Below are positions 8,698 to 19,257 of a DNA stretch of 64,000 nucleotides, one piece after another (positions within the stretch are counted from its first letter, which is position 1; the number at the start of each line of letters is the position of its first letter). The position numbers and the translations under genes are program-made. The notes beneath the pieces are model-generated. The model did no database searches and was not told where the DNA came from. It was given only the letters and a program-made list of their open reading frames with translations. This DNA is from Microbacterium sp. Leaf151 (GTDB lineage: Bacteria > Actinomycetota > Actinomycetes > Actinomycetales > Microbacteriaceae), in contig NZ_LMOR01000004.1 of the NCBI RefSeq assembly GCF_001424225.1, positions 832,485 through 896,484 on the forward strand, given 5' to 3'.

Positions 8698-9294
8698 TCA
8701 CGCAGCCGGTGACGCATGGAGACCACGCGCTTCGAGGGCCGCGAAGATGCGGGCGGTCACCTCGTCGAGACTACCGACGCCGTCGATCTCGTCGACCACC
8801 CCGCGCGTACCGTACACGTCGAGGATGGGAGCCGTCTCGCGCTCGTAGATGCCCAGGCGCGTCGCGATGGCCTCTTCGGTGTCGTCGGCGCGCCCCTGCT
8901 CGGACGCACGGGCGGTGAGCCGCGACAGCGACTCCTCGCGGGGTACGACGAGGGCGATGACCGCGTCGAGCGATTCGTCGCGACCCTCGAGGAATTCGTC
9001 GAGGTGCATCACCTGGGCGAGGTTGCGCGGGTAGCCGTCGAGGAGGAAGCCCTCTGCCGCGTCGGCCTGCGACAGTCGGTCACGCACGACCGCACTGGTC
9101 AGCTCGTCGGGGACGAGGCTCCCGCCGTCGATGATCGCCTTGACCTGCTGGCCCAGCTCGGTCCCCTGGGCGACGTTGGCCCGGAACACGTCGCCGGTGG
9201 AGACCACCGGGACCCCGAGTGCCTCTGCGATGCGGACGCCCTGCGTTCCCTTGCCCGACCCCTGCGGGCCCACGATCAGAAGACGCGCGCTCAT
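8698..9294 (-). CDS. adk: adenylate kinase
   Basis: 198 aa. Catalyses ATP + AMP = 2 ADP. P-loop GPQGSGKGT at about residues 9-17, NMP-binding region with STGDVFRANV, and the DGYPRN block. The LID is of the short actinobacterial type (GRADDTEEAI) without zinc-binding cysteines, which explains the length (E. coli 214 aa). ATG 9294 overlaps the secY stop by four bases, so translation is probably coupled. Confidence 0.98.
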   Translation of the reverse strand: MSARLLIVGPQGSGKGTQGVRIAEALGVPVVSTGDVFRANVAQGTELGQQVKAIIDGGSLVPDELTSAVVRDRLSQADAAEGFLLDGYPRNLAQVMHLDEFLEGRDESLDAVIALVVPREESLSRLTARASEQGRADDTEEAIATRLGIYERETAPILDVYGTRGVVDEIDGVGSLDEVTARIFAALEARGLHASPAA

Positions 9295-10613
9295 CGAAGC
9301 AGCCCCTCGTAGTGACGCTGCTGAAGCTGCGCATCGATCTGTTTCACGGTCTCGAGACCGACACCGACGATGATCAAGATGGAAGCGCCGCCGAACGGGA
9401 AGTTCTGGTTGGCCCCCACCGTCGCGAGTGCCACCAGCGGCAGCAACGCGATGAGACCGAGGTAGATCGAACCGGGCAGGGTGATGCGCGTCAGGACGTA
9501 GTCGAGGTACTCGGCGGTCGGACGCCCCGCGCGGATGCCGGGGATGAACCCGCCGTACTTCTTCATGTTGTCGGCGACGTCGACCGGGTTGAACGTGATG
9601 GCGACGTAGAAGTAGGCGAACCCGATGATGAGGAGGAAGTAGATCAGCATGTACAGCGGGTGATCGCCACGCGTGAGGTACTGCGAGATCCACGTCACCC
9701 ACGGCGACGGCTCCTGGCCCGGCTGCGGCTGGTTGAACTGCGCGATGAGGGCCGGGATGTACAGCAGCGACGAGGCGAAGATGACGGGCACGACGCCGGC
9801 CATGTTGACCTTGATCGGGATGTAGGTGTTCGTGCCGCCGTAGGTACGACGGCCGACCATGCGCTTGGCGTACTGGACCGGGATACGCCGCTGCGATTGT
9901 TCGACGAACACCACGAGGGCGACGATGACGATACTGACGGCCAGGACGAGCAGGAAGACCTCGACGCCGCGGGCGTTCAGGATCGACAGCATGGCGCCGG
10001 GGAAGGTCGCGGCGATCGAGGTGAAGATGAGGATGGACATACCGTTGCCCACGCCGCGCTCGGTGACGAGTTCGGCGAACCACATGACCAGGCCGGTACC
10101 GGCGGTCATCGTGATGATCATGAGCAGCTGGGCCCACCAGATGTCGTTGGTCAGCAACTGCTGGCACTCGGGCACCCCGGCCGAGCCGAAGAGCTGGCCC
10201 GAGCGCGCGACGGTGACCAGCGTGGTCGACTGCAGCAGCGCCAGCGCGATCGTGAGGTACCGCGTGTACTGCGTGAGCTTCGCCTGACCCGCCTGACCCT
10301 CTTTGTAGAGAGTCTCGAAGTGCGGAATGACCACGCGCAGCAGCTGCACGATGATCGTCGCCGTGATGTACGGCATGACCCCGAGAGCGAAGATCGACAG
10401 CTGCAGCAGAGCGCCGCCCGAGAAGAGGTTCACCAGGGACAGCAGACCCTCGGTGCCACCCGACTGGTTCAGACACTGCTGAACGTTGGGGAAGTCGACG
10501 AAGGGCGTCGGCACGTGGGCACCCAGCCGGTAAATGGCGATGATGCCCAGCGTGAAGGCGATCTTCCGCCTCAGGTCGGGCGTGCGGAAAACCCGCGCGA
10601 TGGCGCTGAACAA
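9291..10613 (-). CDS. secY: preprotein translocase subunit SecY
   Basis: 440 aa. The pore-forming channel of the Sec translocon, with ten predicted membrane segments. Characteristic blocks include RKIAFTLGIIAIYRLGAHVP (segment 1), the plug-region GGALLQLSIFALGVMPYI, and RRIPVQYAKRMVGRRTYGG, the cytosolic loop that contacts the ribosome and SecA. It is last of the spc ribosomal genes, 110 bases from rplO, and a hairpin in that gap may lower its expression relative to the ribosomal proteins. Confidence 0.99.
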   Translation of the reverse strand: MFSAIARVFRTPDLRRKIAFTLGIIAIYRLGAHVPTPFVDFPNVQQCLNQSGGTEGLLSLVNLFSGGALLQLSIFALGVMPYITATIIVQLLRVVIPHFETLYKEGQAGQAKLTQYTRYLTIALALLQSTTLVTVARSGQLFGSAGVPECQQLLTNDIWWAQLLMIITMTAGTGLVMWFAELVTERGVGNGMSILIFTSIAATFPGAMLSILNARGVEVFLLVLAVSIVIVALVVFVEQSQRRIPVQYAKRMVGRRTYGGTNTYIPIKVNMAGVVPVIFASSLLYIPALIAQFNQPQPGQEPSPWVTWISQYLTRGDHPLYMLIYFLLIIGFAYFYVAITFNPVDVADNMKKYGGFIPGIRAGRPTAEYLDYVLTRITLPGSIYLGLIALLPLVALATVGANQNFPFGGASILIIVGVGLETVKQIDAQLQQRHYEGLLR

Positions 10614-10676
10614 GGGAGATTCCTCCAGAACGATCTCGGAGCGCGGCAGTGCGCACTCCCAATCAGACTAATGCAG

Positions 10677-10710
10677 AAGGGGCCGACGGCCGTAAGGCCG
10701 CCGGCCCCTT
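10677..10710 (-). terminator. attenuator-like hairpin between rplO and secY
   Basis: A 15-bp stem with one mismatch (10677-10691 with 10696-10710) and a GTAA loop, 14 bases beyond the rplO stop. No T-run follows, so partial termination or mRNA processing is more likely than complete termination. Confidence 0.65.
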
Positions 10711-10723
10711 CCGGGTCGGGTCG

Positions 10724-11254
10724 TCAGTTGACGGTACCGCCGGCGGCGACGATCTTCTGCTCGGCGGAGCCGGAGACCTTGTCGACGGAGACGGTCAGTG
10801 CGACCGAGATGTCGCCGGTGCCGAGCACCTTGACCTTCTCGTTCTTGCGCACAGCACCCTTGGCCACGAGGCCGGCAACGGTGACGTCGCCACCCTGCGG
10901 GTAGAGCTCGCCGAGCTTGTCCAGGTTCACGACCTGGTACTCGACGCGGAACGGGTTCTTGAAGCCGCGCAGCTTCGGGGTGCGCATGTGCAGCGGCATC
11001 TGCCCACCCTCGAAGCCGACCTTGACCTGGTAACGGGCCTTGGTTCCCTTGGTACCGCGACCGGACGTCTTACCCTTCGAGCCCTCACCGCGACCCACAC
11101 GGGTCTTGGCGGTGCGGGCGCCCGGGACGGGACGCAGGTGGTGGACCTTGAGCACGCCGGGGCGCGCCGCGGGGGCTTCCTTCTTACCGGCCTTGGCGGC
11201 CGATGCCTTCTTGGGGGCGTCGACCGTTGCGGTCTCGTCCTTCTTGGCAGCCAT
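10724..11254 (-). CDS. rplO: 50S ribosomal protein L15
   Basis: 176 aa. The L15 core begins at about residue 35 ([36 protein letters not shown] region, glycine- and arginine-rich) and ends in a C-terminal globular domain. About 30 extra residues at the N-terminus ([19 protein letters not shown]) are Lys/Ala-rich and lie outside the family core. ATG 11254 overlaps the rpmD stop by one base. Confidence 0.98.
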   Translation of the reverse strand: MAAKKDETATVDAPKKASAAKAGKKEAPAARPGVLKVHHLRPVPGARTAKTRVGRGEGSKGKTSGRGTKGTKARYQVKVGFEGGQMPLHMRTPKLRGFKNPFRVEYQVVNLDKLGELYPQGGDVTVAGLVAKGAVRKNEKVKVLGTGDISVALTVSVDKVSGSAEQKIVAAGGTVN

Positions 11255-11439
11255 TAGTCGATCTCCTCAACCTTGACGAGGTGGGCGACGGTCTTGACGT
11301 AGCCGCGCGTCTGCGCGTCGTCGGGACGGACGACCGAGTCGCCGATCCGCTTCAGACCCAGCGAACGCAGCGTGTCACGCTGGTTCTGCTTCTCGCTCAC
11401 CTTGGACTTGATCTGCGTGACCTTCAGACGCTCGGCCAT
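11254..11439 (-). CDS. rpmD: 50S ribosomal protein L30
   Basis: 61 aa, standard small L30: [20 protein letters not shown] with the [20 protein letters not shown] signature. A longer frame extends upstream into rpsE, but ATG 11439 overlaps the rpsE stop by one base and gives the family length. Confidence 0.97.
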   Translation of the reverse strand: MAERLKVTQIKSKVSEKQNQRDTLRSLGLKRIGDSVVRPDDAQTRGYVKTVAHLVKVEEID

Positions 11440-12119
11440 CAGGCACCTACCTTCTGAGCGGCTGCCTCGGCGCGCACGAGGCGGGCCGGGGCGACCTGGT
11501 CGAACTCCAGGCCACGGCGGGCAGCCACGGCGCGGGGCTCCTCGAGCGCCTTGAGCGCCTCGACGGTCGCGTGCACGATGTTGATCGTGTTCGACGAGCC
11601 GAGGGACTTCGACAGGACGTCGTGGATGCCGGCGCACTCGAGCACGGCGCGGACGGGACCACCGGCGATGACACCGGTACCGGCGGCGGCGGGGCGCAGG
11701 AGCACCACACCGGCAGCGGCCTCACCCTGCACGGGGTGCGGAATGGTCGAGCCCGAACGGGGAACGCGGAAGAAGTTGCGCTTGGCCTCTTCGACACCCT
11801 TCGAGATGGCGAGGGGCACTTCGCGCGCCTTGCCGTAGCCGACACCGACCACGCCGTTACCGTCACCGACGACGACGAGTGCGGTGAAGCTGAAGCGACG
11901 ACCACCCTTGACGACCTTCGAGACGCGGTTGATGGTCACGACGCGCTCGAGGAACTGGCTCTCGTTGCGGTCGCGCGAACCACGGTCACGCTGGTTGGTG
12001 TTGCGCTCACGACCACCGCGACGCGGCTCGCGCTCACGCTCGGCGGGAGCCTGAGCGGCAGCCGCACCCTCAGCCGGGGCAGTCTGCTCGGTCACTTCGG
12101 TCTCCTTGTTGTCACTCAC
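11439..12119 (-). CDS. rpsE: 30S ribosomal protein S5
   Basis: 226 aa. The S5 core ([20 protein letters not shown] onward, ending near [10 protein letters not shown]) is involved in decoding fidelity and the mRNA helicase site. It is preceded by about 60 disordered residues rich in Ala, Glu, Arg and Asn ([20 protein letters not shown]), an extension longer than in E. coli (167 aa) but common in this group. GTG 12119 overlaps the rplR stop by four bases. Confidence 0.98.
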   Translation of the reverse strand: MSDNKETEVTEQTAPAEGAAAAQAPAEREREPRRGGRERNTNQRDRGSRDRNESQFLERVVTINRVSKVVKGGRRFSFTALVVVGDGNGVVGVGYGKAREVPLAISKGVEEAKRNFFRVPRSGSTIPHPVQGEAAAGVVLLRPAAAGTGVIAGGPVRAVLECAGIHDVLSKSLGSSNTINIVHATVEALKALEEPRAVAARRGLEFDQVAPARLVRAEAAAQKVGA

Positions 12120-12475
12120 AGGTTCAGCCCTCCTTCGCGAGCTCCGTCGGCGATCGCGGCGACGCGGCCGGCGTAGCGGTTACCGCCACGGTCGAACACG
12201 ACGTCGGAGACGCCCACGGCCTTGGCACGCTCGGCGACGAGTTCGCCGACCTTGCGGGCCTTGGCGGTCTTGTCACCGTCGAAGCCGCGCAGGTCGGTCT
12301 CGAGGGTGGAAGCGGAGGCCACGGTGTGGCCCTTGCTGTCGTCCACGACCTGGACGAACACGTGGCGCGCGGAGCGCGTCACGACGAGACGGGGACGCAG
12401 CTCGGTGCCGACGACCTTCTTGCGAAGGCGCGCGTGGCGACGAGCACGAGCGACGGACTTTGTCTTGACAGCCAT
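12116..12475 (-). CDS. rplR: 50S ribosomal protein L18
   Basis: 119 aa. Binds 5S rRNA together with L5. [20 protein letters not shown] at the start and [18 protein letters not shown] in the core. ATG 12475 is chosen; an alternative GTG at 12481 would add two residues and create a four-base overlap with rplF, like several neighbours. Confidence 0.97.
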   Translation of the reverse strand: MAVKTKSVARARRHARLRKKVVGTELRPRLVVTRSARHVFVQVVDDSKGHTVASASTLETDLRGFDGDKTAKARKVGELVAERAKAVGVSDVVFDRGGNRYAGRVAAIADGAREGGLNL

Positions 12476-12477
12476 GG

Positions 12478-13014
12478 TCACTTACCACTCTTTCCGGCCT
12501 TGCGGCGGACGACCTCGCCCGCGTACCGCACACCCTTGCCCTTGTAGGGCTCGGGCTTGCGGATCTTGCGGATGTTGGCTGCGGCCTCGCCGACGGCCTG
12601 CTTGTCGATGCCGCTCACGGTGACCTTGTTGTTGCCTTCGACCGTGAGGGTGATACCCGCGGGCGGGTCGATGAGGACGGGGTGCGAGAAGCCGAGGGCG
12701 AACTCGATCGCGCTGCCCTTCTGGGCGACGCGGTAACCCGTGCCGACGACCTCGAGGCCCTTGGTGTAGCCCTGGGTGACACCGATGATGTTGTTGTTGA
12801 TGAGCGTGCGGGTCAGGCCGTGGAGCGACCGCGACTCGCGCTCGTCGTCGGGGCGGGTGACGAGAACCTGGTTCTCCTCGACCGACACCTCGAGGGGCTG
12901 TGCGATGGTGAGCTCGAGCTCGCCCTTCGGGCCCTTGACGGAGACGTCCCGGCCGTTCACCGAAACGGTGACGCCGGCGGGGATGTCGATGGGAAGACGT
13001 CCAATACGCGACAT
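12478..13014 (-). CDS. rplF: 50S ribosomal protein L6
   Basis: 178 aa. Two homologous beta-alpha domains; the C-terminal signature [19 protein letters not shown] is intact. It sits near the factor-binding site of the large subunit. It lies six bases after rpsH. Confidence 0.99.
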   Translation of the reverse strand: MSRIGRLPIDIPAGVTVSVNGRDVSVKGPKGELELTIAQPLEVSVEENQVLVTRPDDERESRSLHGLTRTLINNNIIGVTQGYTKGLEVVGTGYRVAQKGSAIEFALGFSHPVLIDPPAGITLTVEGNNKVTVSGIDKQAVGEAAANIRKIRKPEPYKGKGVRYAGEVVRRKAGKSGK

Positions 13015-13020
13015 GTCAGA

Positions 13021-13419
13021 TCACCACACGTAGGCGAGGACTTCCCCGCCGACGCCCTTCTGCTCGGCCTGACGGTCCGTGAGGAGACCGGAGGAGGTGG
13101 ACAGGATGGCCACGCCGAGCCCGCCGAGGACCGTGGGGACCTCCGTCGACTTCGCGTACACGCGGAGGCCGGGCTTGGAGACGCGCTTGATCCCGGCGAT
13201 CGACCGCTCGCGGTTCGGGCCGTACTTCAGCGTCATGTTGAGGGTGTGGCCGACACGGGCGTCTTCGACGTTCCAGTCGGCGATGTAACCCTCCTGCTTG
13301 AGGATGGCGGCGATGTTGGTCTTGAGCTTCGAGCTCGGCATCGACACGGAGTCGTGGTGCGCCGAGTTCGCGTTGCGCAGACGGGTCAGCATGTCTGCGA
13401 CCGGGTCTGTCATCGTCAT
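13021..13419 (-). CDS. rpsH: 30S ribosomal protein S8
   Basis: 132 aa. Binds the central domain of 16S r[23 protein letters not shown] at the start and the C-terminal [20 protein letters not shown] signature. Unlike many actinobacteria there is no rpsN between rplE and rpsH; that position holds 92 bases with a strong hairpin. Confidence 0.99.
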   Translation of the reverse strand: MTMTDPVADMLTRLRNANSAHHDSVSMPSSKLKTNIAAILKQEGYIADWNVEDARVGHTLNMTLKYGPNRERSIAGIKRVSKPGLRVYAKSTEVPTVLGGLGVAILSTSSGLLTDRQAEQKGVGGEVLAYVW

Positions 13420-13481
13420 GTGTTGCTTCTTTCTTTCATGAGGTTTCGGCTGCCGTTACACGACAGTCGACCTTCGATGAG

Positions 13482-13505
13482 GGGCCCCCGGGTGTCCGGG
13501 GGCCC
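13482..13505 (-). terminator. hairpin between rplE and rpsH
   Basis: A perfect 10-bp all-GC stem (13482-13491 with 13496-13505) and a GTGT loop, beginning seven bases after the rplE stop. No T-run follows on the minus strand; it may be an attenuator or processing site inside the spc operon. Confidence 0.55.
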
Positions 13506-13511
13506 ATGGGG

Positions 13512-14132
13512 TCAGGCCTGAGCGTCGGCCGACTGGAACGGGAAGCCGAGCTGGCGCAGCAGCGAACGGCCCTCGTCGTCGGTCTTGGCGGTGGTGACGA
13601 TGGTGATGTCGAAACCACGCACGCGGTCGATGCGGTCCTGGTCGATCTCGTGGAACACGGACTGCTCCTGGAGGCCGAAGGTGTAGTTGCCGTTGCCGTC
13701 GAACTGCTTGGCCGACAGACCGCGGAAGTCGCGGATGCGGGGCAGGGCGAGGTTGACGAGGCGGTCCACGAACTCCCATGCGCGGTCACCACGGAGGGTG
13801 ACGTGCGCACCGATGGCCTGGCCCTCGCGCAGCTTGAACTGCGCGATGGACTTGCGGGCCTTCGTGACGATCGGCTTCTGACCGGTGATCTTGGTGAGGT
13901 CGTCGACCGCACCATCGATCACCTTGCTGTCACGAGCAGCCTCGCCGACGCCGGTGTTGACGACGACCTTGACCAGGCCGGGCGTCTGCATGACGTTCGC
14001 GTAACCGAACTCCTCCTGCAGGGCCTTCTTGATCTCGTTGTTGTACTTCTGCTTCAGGCGGGGCTGGCCGGCGCCCTTCGAGGGCTGCCCTTCGGACGAA
14101 GTGCCAGTTACCGCGGCAGTGTCGGTGCTCAT
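13512..14132 (-). CDS. rplE: 50S ribosomal protein L5
   Basis: 206 aa. Carries 5S rRNA on the central protuberance and contacts S13. Core from about residue 25: [39 protein letters not shown] and the C-terminal [20 protein letters not shown] short Ser/Thr-rich N-terminal extension of about 20 residues precedes it. Confidence 0.98.
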   Translation of the reverse strand: MSTDTAAVTGTSSEGQPSKGAGQPRLKQKYNNEIKKALQEEFGYANVMQTPGLVKVVVNTGVGEAARDSKVIDGAVDDLTKITGQKPIVTKARKSIAQFKLREGQAIGAHVTLRGDRAWEFVDRLVNLALPRIRDFRGLSAKQFDGNGNYTFGLQEQSVFHEIDQDRIDRVRGFDITIVTTAKTDDEGRSLLRQLGFPFQSADAQA

Positions 14133-14134
14133 AC

Positions 14135-14494
14135 TCAGAGGTCCTTGCCGCTCTTCTTCGCGAAGCGCACGCGGACGGTGCGCTTGACGCCGTCCTTCAC
14201 CTGCTCCTCGACCCGGCGGCCGACACGGGTCGGCTTCTTGGTCGAGGGGTCGACGATCGCGACGTTGGAAATGTGGATCGGGGCCTCGAACGTCTCGATG
14301 CCACCGGTCTTGGTTCCGCGCTGGGACTGGCCCACGCGGTTGTGCTTGGTGACGTAGTTCACGCCCTCGACGATCACGCGGTTCTGCTCGGTGAGGACCT
14401 CGAGGACCTTACCCTGCTTGCCGCGGTCGCCGCCACGCTCGGGCTTAGCACCCGAGATGACCTGAACCAGGTCGCCCTTTTTGATTTTCGCCAT
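14135..14494 (-). CDS. rplX: 50S ribosomal protein L24
   Basis: 119 aa. An assembly-initiator protein with an N-terminal KOW motif ([26 protein letters not shown] region) and the conserved [10 protein letters not shown] block. Two bases separate it from both neighbours (rplN upstream, rplE downstream). Confidence 0.98.
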   Translation of the reverse strand: MAKIKKGDLVQVISGAKPERGGDRGKQGKVLEVLTEQNRVIVEGVNYVTKHNRVGQSQRGTKTGGIETFEAPIHISNVAIVDPSTKKPTRVGRRVEEQVKDGVKRTVRVRFAKKSGKDL

Positions 14495-14496
14495 GA

Positions 14497-14865
14497 TCAG
14501 ATGACCTCCGGGGCGAGCGAGACGATCTTCATGAACTTCTTGTCGCGAAGCTCACGGCCGACCGGTCCGAAGATGCGGGTGCCGCGGGGCTCCCCGTCGC
14601 TCTTCAGGATGACGGCGGCATTCTCGTCGAACTTGATGTACGAGCCGTCGGAACGACGGGTCTGCTTGACGACGCGGACGACAACGGCCTTGACCACGTC
14701 GCCCTTCTTGACGTTTCCACCCGGGATCGCGTCCTTGACCGTGGCGACGATGACGTCGCCCAGGCCCGCGTACCGACGGTTGGAGCCGCCGAGCACCCGG
14801 ATGGTGAGCAGCTCTTTCGCGCCGGTGTTGTCGGCGACCTTCAGCCGGGATTCGTTCTGAATCAC
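14497..14865 (-). CDS. rplN: 50S ribosomal protein L14
   Basis: 122 aa. Standard length; [20 protein letters not shown] and the [20 protein letters not shown] signature. Forms an intersubunit bridge next to L19 and helix 14 of 16S rRNA. It begins the spc block proper, 35 bases after rpsQ. Confidence 0.99.
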   Translation of the reverse strand: MIQNESRLKVADNTGAKELLTIRVLGGSNRRYAGLGDVIVATVKDAIPGGNVKKGDVVKAVVVRVVKQTRRSDGSYIKFDENAAVILKSDGEPRGTRIFGPVGRELRDKKFMKIVSLAPEVI

Positions 14866-14900
14866 TTTTTACTCCTTGGGTTCCAAGTAAGCCGCGAGGC

Positions 14901-15227
14901 TTACTTGGCCTTCTCGAGGATCTCGACCAGACGCCAGCGCTTGGTGGCGCTGAGCGGACGGGTCTCGTTGATGACGACGAGGTCGCCGATGCCCGCCGAG
15001 TTGGTCTCGTCGTGCGCCTTGACCTTCGAGGTACGACGGATGACCTTGCCGTAGAGCGGGTGCTTCACGCGGTCCTCGACCTCGACGACGATCGTCTTGT
15101 CCATCTTGTCGCTGACGACGTAGCCGCGACGCGCTTTGCGGTAACCGCGGGCGTCCTCGTCACGGACATCGTTCTCGGCGTGCTCGTGGCCGGCGACCTG
15201 CGCCTCGGCCTTCTTCGCGGTAGCCAT
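14901..15227 (-). CDS. rpsQ: 30S ribosomal protein S17
   Basis: 108 aa. The OB-fold core ([39 protein letters not shown]) starts at about residue 33; the first 32 residues are an Ala/Glu/Asp-rich extension. E. coli S17 is 84 aa. ATG 15227 overlaps the rpmC stop by one base. Confidence 0.98.
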   Translation of the reverse strand: MATAKKAEAQVAGHEHAENDVRDEDARGYRKARRGYVVSDKMDKTIVVEVEDRVKHPLYGKVIRRTSKVKAHDETNSAGIGDLVVINETRPLSATKRWRLVEILEKAK

Positions 15228-15541
15228 TACTCCGCCTCTTCCTTCGCGGCGTCGTCGACGGCATCCGTCTTCTTCGCCTTGCTCTTCTTCGCCTTCGTCG
15301 TCGCCTCGACCGGGGCCGGGGTGGCGCGGATGCCGAGCTCGCGCTCACGGATCACCGTGTACAGACGCGCGATGTCGCGCTTGACTGCACGGATGCGACC
15401 GTGGCTCTCGAGCTGGCCGGTAGCCGACTGGAAGCGCAGGTTGAACAGCTCTTCCTTGGCCTTGCGCAGCTCCTCGACGAGGCGCTGGTCTTCGAACGTG
15501 TCGAGCTCGCTCGGAGCGAGCTGCTTGGTGCCGATCGCCAT
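15227..15541 (-). CDS. rpmC: 50S ribosomal protein L29
   Basis: 104 aa. The two-helix L29 core ([35 protein letters not shown]) spans about residues 12-72. A further about 30 residues form a Lys/Ala/Glu tail ([16 protein letters not shown]). E. coli L29 is 63 aa. L29 sits at the tunnel exit near the trigger-factor site. Overlaps rplP by one base. Confidence 0.97.
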   Translation of the reverse strand: MAIGTKQLAPSELDTFEDQRLVEELRKAKEELFNLRFQSATGQLESHGRIRAVKRDIARLYTVIRERELGIRATPAPVEATTKAKKSKAKKTDAVDDAAKEEAE

Positions 15542-15960
15542 TACGCGTCGCCCTCCTCGCGCTTGATGATGCGTGCCTTCAGGGGCAGCTTGTGAATGGC
15601 TCGGGTCAGTGCTTCACGAGCGAGCTGCTCGTCGACACCCGCGACCTCGAAGAGGACACGGCCCGGCTTGACGTTCGCGACCCACCACTCGGGCGAACCC
15701 TTACCGGAACCCATGCGGGTTTCAGCCGGCTTCTTGGTGAGGGGACGGTCGGGGTAGATGTTGATCCACACCTTTCCGCCACGCTTGATGTGACGCGTCA
15801 TGGCGATACGAGCGGACTCGATCTGACGGTTGGTCACGTAAGCGGGGGTCAGCGCCTGGATCCCGTACTCCCCGAACGACACCTGAGTGCCACCGGTGGC
15901 CTGGCCGGAACGGCCGGGGTGGTGCTGCTTGCGGTACTTGACCTTGCGGGGGATGAGCAT
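15541..15960 (-). CDS. rplP: 50S ribosomal protein L16
   Basis: 139 aa. [20 protein letters not shown] and the [20 protein letters not shown] signature. L16 positions tRNA in the A and P sites of the large subunit. Overlaps rpsC upstream and rpmC downstream by one base each. Confidence 0.99.
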   Translation of the reverse strand: MLIPRKVKYRKQHHPGRSGQATGGTQVSFGEYGIQALTPAYVTNRQIESARIAMTRHIKRGGKVWINIYPDRPLTKKPAETRMGSGKGSPEWWVANVKPGRVLFEVAGVDEQLAREALTRAIHKLPLKARIIKREEGDA

Positions 15961-16718
15961 TACGCCGACGCTCCTTCTGCCACGGGGGCCTCGTTGCGCG
16001 GGCCACGACGACGGTCGCCACCGCGGTCGTCACGACCGCGCGACTTGGGCGCGTTGGCCTGCTCGCGGGCGAGCTCCTTGTTGGTGAGGTCGCCCTTGTA
16101 GATCCACACCTTCACACCGATACGGCCGAAGGTGGTCTTGGCCTCGTAGAAGCCGTAGTCGATGTTCGCGCGCAGGGTGTGCAGGGGCACACGGCCTTCG
16201 CGGTAGAACTCCGAGCGGCTCATCTCGGCGCCGCCGAGGCGACCCGACACCTGGATGCGGACGCCCTTGGCGCCGGCACGCTGCGCGCCCTGCAGACCCT
16301 TGCGCATCGCGCGACGGAACGCCACGCGTGCGGAGAGCTGCTCGGCGACACCCTGAGCGACCAGCTGAGCATCGGCCTCGGGGTTCTTGACCTCGAGGAT
16401 GTTCAGCTGGATCTGCTTGCCGCTGAGCTTCTCGAGGTCGGCGCGGATGCGCTCGGCCTCGGCGCCGCGGCGACCGATCACGATACCCGGACGGGCGGTG
16501 TGAATGTCGACGCGGACGCGGTCACGCGTGCGCTCGATCTCGATGTTGCTGACACCGGCGCGGTCGAGCGAGGTGGTCAGCAGGCGACGGATCTTGATGT
16601 CCTCGGCGAGGTAGTCGGCGTAACGCTGACCGGGCTTCGTCGAGTCCGAGAACCACCGCGACACGTGGTCGGTGGTGATGCCGAGGCGGAAGCCGTACGG
16701 GTTGACCTTCTGTCCCAT
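15960..16718 (-). CDS. rpsC: 30S ribosomal protein S3
   Basis: 252 aa. N-terminal KH domain containing [19 protein letters not shown]-terminal S3 domain with [21 protein letters not shown]3 lines the mRNA entry tunnel. The last about 35 residues are an Arg/Gly/Asp-rich tail. Begins [14 protein letters not shown], the standard start. Confidence 0.99.
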   Translation of the reverse strand: MGQKVNPYGFRLGITTDHVSRWFSDSTKPGQRYADYLAEDIKIRRLLTTSLDRAGVSNIEIERTRDRVRVDIHTARPGIVIGRRGAEAERIRADLEKLSGKQIQLNILEVKNPEADAQLVAQGVAEQLSARVAFRRAMRKGLQGAQRAGAKGVRIQVSGRLGGAEMSRSEFYREGRVPLHTLRANIDYGFYEAKTTFGRIGVKVWIYKGDLTNKELAREQANAPKSRGRDDRGGDRRRGPRNEAPVAEGASA

Positions 16719-17116
16719 TACTTGCTCGCCTTCTTGTTGGCGCGGGCCGGGGTCGCCTCAGCGTTCTCCGGCGTCGCGAGCACGACCGTGATGTGGCTCG
16801 TGCGCTTCTTGATCTGGAAGGCGCGACCCTGTGCGCGGGGGCGGAAACGCTTGAGCGTCGTGCCCTCGTCGACGTACGCGTTCTTCACGTACAGGTCGGC
16901 GTCATCCAGGTATTCGTTCGTCTTGTCGGCGGTGACGCGAGCGTTCGCGATGGCCGAGGCGACGAGCTTGTAGATCGGCTCGCTCGCGCCCTGCGGCGCG
17001 AACTTCAGGATGGCGAGGGCCTCTTCGGCCTGCTTGCCCTTGATGAGCGCGACGACGCGACGAGCCTTCTGAGGGGTCACGCGGATGTGTCGCACACGTG
17101 CGATGGACTCCACCAT
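16718..17116 (-). CDS. rplV: 50S ribosomal protein L22
   Basis: 132 aa. The long beta-hairpin that lines the exit tunnel is represented by [20 protein letters not shown] and SHITVVL. A short Ala/Lys tail follows the core. Overlaps rpsC by one base; 22 bases after rpsS. Confidence 0.99.
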   Translation of the reverse strand: MVESIARVRHIRVTPQKARRVVALIKGKQAEEALAILKFAPQGASEPIYKLVASAIANARVTADKTNEYLDDADLYVKNAYVDEGTTLKRFRPRAQGRAFQIKKRTSHITVVLATPENAEATPARANKKASK

Positions 17117-17138
17117 TTCTCTCTCCTCCTCGGTCGCC

Positions 17139-17420
17139 TTAACGGCGACGGCCCTTCTTGTCGTCCTTCACGTGGCCGCGGAAGGTGCGGGTGGGCGAGA
17201 ACTCGCCCAGCTTGTGGCCGACCATGGTCTCAGTCACGAACACGGGGATGTGCTTGCGACCGTCGTGCACGGCGATGGTGTGTCCCAGCATGGCGGGGAT
17301 GATCATCGAACGGCGCGACCAGGTCTTGATGACGTTCTTCGAACCGGCTTCGTTCTGCGAGACGACCTTGCGAAGCAGGTGCTCGTCGACGAAGGGGCCC
17401 TTCTTAAGGCTGCGAGGCAT
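17139..17420 (-). CDS. rpsS: 30S ribosomal protein S19
   Basis: 93 aa. [19 protein letters not shown] and [20 protein letters not shown] are diagnostic. S19 pairs with S13 in the 30S head. Normal length, normal S10-operon position between rplB and rplV. Confidence 0.99.
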   Translation of the reverse strand: MPRSLKKGPFVDEHLLRKVVSQNEAGSKNVIKTWSRRSMIIPAMLGHTIAVHDGRKHIPVFVTETMVGHKLGEFSPTRTFRGHVKDDKKGRRR

Positions 17421-17432
17421 CTTCCTCTACTC

Positions 17433-18272
17433 CTACTTGCGCTTCTTGCCGGCGGTGCGACGGCGGACGATGAGCTTGTCGCTCTCCTTGTTCGCGTGGC
17501 GGGTGCGGCCTTCGGCCTTACCCCACGGCGAAACAGGGTGACGACCACCGGAGGTCTTACCCTCACCACCACCGTGCGGGTGGTCGACCGGGTTCATGGC
17601 GACACCGCGCACGGTCGGGCGGACGCCCTTCCAACGCATGCGGCCGGCCTTGCCCCAGTTGATGTTCGACTGCTCGGCGTTGCCGACCTCGCCGATCGTG
17701 GCGCGGCAGCGCACGTCGACGTTGCGGATCTCGCCGGAGGGCAGACGCAGCTGCGCGTAAGGGCCGTCCTTGGCGACCAGACGCACGGATGCGCCGGCCG
17801 AACGGGCCATCTTCGCGCCGCCACCGGGACGCAGCTCGATCGCGTGGATGACGGTACCGGTGGGGATGTTGCGCAGCGGCAGGTTGTTACCGGGCTTGAT
17901 GTCAGCGCCGGCACCCGACTCGACGACGTCGCCCTGCGACAGCTTGGCGGGAGCGAGGATGTAGCGCTTCTCGCCGTCCGCGTAGTGCAGCAGCGCGATG
18001 CGCGCGGTGCGGTTGGGGTCGTACTCGATGTGAGCGACCTTGGCGTCGATACCGTCCTTGTCGTTACGACGGAAGTCGATCAGACGGTACTGACGCTTGT
18101 GACCGCCACCGATGTGGCGCGTCGTGATGCGGCCCTGGTTGTTGCGGCCACCGGTCTTCGACAGCGGGCGCAGCAGCGACTTCTCGGGCGTCGATCGAGT
18201 GATCTCGGCGAAGTCGGCCACCGACGAGCCGCGGCGACCGGGGGTCGTGGGCTTGTACTTGCGAATAGCCAT
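17433..18272 (-). CDS. rplB: 50S ribosomal protein L2
   Basis: 279 aa. Required for subunit association and peptidyl-transferase assembly. The signature [20 protein letters not shown], with the functionally important His (E. coli His229), is intact near residues 220-240. Confidence 0.99.
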   Translation of the reverse strand: MAIRKYKPTTPGRRGSSVADFAEITRSTPEKSLLRPLSKTGGRNNQGRITTRHIGGGHKRQYRLIDFRRNDKDGIDAKVAHIEYDPNRTARIALLHYADGEKRYILAPAKLSQGDVVESGAGADIKPGNNLPLRNIPTGTVIHAIELRPGGGAKMARSAGASVRLVAKDGPYAQLRLPSGEIRNVDVRCRATIGEVGNAEQSNINWGKAGRMRWKGVRPTVRGVAMNPVDHPHGGGEGKTSGGRHPVSPWGKAEGRTRHANKESDKLIVRRRTAGKKRK

Positions 18273-18296
18273 TGTTCTTGTCCTCTATCCCGACCG

Positions 18297-18596
18297 TCAG
18301 CCGACAGACGTGAAGATGTCGATGGTGCCCGACTTCAGCGAGACGATGGCGCGCTTGGTGTCCTTGCGCTTGCCGATGCCGAAGCGGGTGCGACGGGCCT
18401 TGCCCACGCGGTTGATCGTGTTGACCGAGGCCACCTTGACGCTGAAGATCTTCTCGATCGCGAGCTTGATCTCGGTCTTCGAGGCGCGGGGGTCCACCAG
18501 GAAGGTGTACTTGCCCTCGTCGATGAGCGAGTAGCTCTTCTCGGAGACGACCGGCTTCAGGATGATGTCGCGCGGGTCCTTGTTGACGGTGGTCAT
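18297..18596 (-). CDS. rplW: 50S ribosomal protein L23
   Basis: 99 aa. Docking site for SRP and trigger factor at the tunnel exit. [20 protein letters not shown] and [20 protein letters not shown] are typical. Overlaps the rplD stop by four bases. Confidence 0.98.
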   Translation of the reverse strand: MTTVNKDPRDIILKPVVSEKSYSLIDEGKYTFLVDPRASKTEIKLAIEKIFSVKVASVNTINRVGKARRTRFGIGKRKDTKRAIVSLKSGTIDIFTSVG

Positions 18597-19255
18597 GCCG
18601 AGACCTCCTCGGTGGCCGCAGCCTTCGACGCGACGAACGTGTCGTAGGCGGCCTTGGTGAAGACGATGTCGTCGGAGACGATCACGTCGTAGGTGTTCAG
18701 CTGGCCGACGGTCAGCACGTGGACGTACGCGAGGTTGCGCACGCTCTTGATCGTCAGCTCGTCGTCGCGGTCGATGACCACGAGGACGTTCTTGACGGCA
18801 CCGAGAGCCTTGAGCGCGGCGGCAGCGGCCTTGGTCGAGGGAGCACCCTTGATGGCGAAGCTGTCGACGATGTGCAGACGCTGCCCACGAGCACGATCGC
18901 TCAGCGCGCCCAGGAGCGCGGCGGCGATCATCTTCTTGGGGGTGCGCTGGCTGTAGTCGCGGGGCTTGGGCCCGTGGACGATGCCACCACCGGTCATGTG
19001 CGGCGCGCGGATCGAGCCCTGACGGGCGTTACCGGTGCCCTTCTGCTTGAAGGGCTTGCGGCCGGCACCCGAGACCTCGCCACGACGCTTGGTCGAGTGC
19101 GTGCCCTGGCGAGCCGCGGCGCGCTGCGCCACGACGACCTGGTGGATGAGGGGGATGTTCGTCTTGACGTCGAAGAGCGCGGCGGGCAGCTCGACCGAGC
19201 CAGCCTTGTTGCCGTCGGCCTTCACGACGTCGAGCGCGAGAGTCGAGTCAGCCAT
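18593..19255 (-). CDS. rplD: 50S ribosomal protein L4
   Basis: 220 aa. Early assembly protein with a long loop into the exit tunnel ([40 protein letters not shown]). In E. coli L4 also represses the S10 operon; no matching leader element could be recognised here. Two bases follow rplC. Confidence 0.98.
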   Translation of the reverse strand: MADSTLALDVVKADGNKAGSVELPAALFDVKTNIPLIHQVVVAQRAAARQGTHSTKRRGEVSGAGRKPFKQKGTGNARQGSIRAPHMTGGGIVHGPKPRDYSQRTPKKMIAAALLGALSDRARGQRLHIVDSFAIKGAPSTKAAAAALKALGAVKNVLVVIDRDDELTIKSVRNLAYVHVLTVGQLNTYDVIVSDDIVFTKAAYDTFVASKAAATEEVSA

Positions 19256-19257
19256 GT

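Noticed and set aside
8698..10662. Single 654-codon frame covering adk and most of secY
   Set aside because: Only the last 198 codons (adk) show conservation; the upstream part is out of frame with secY.
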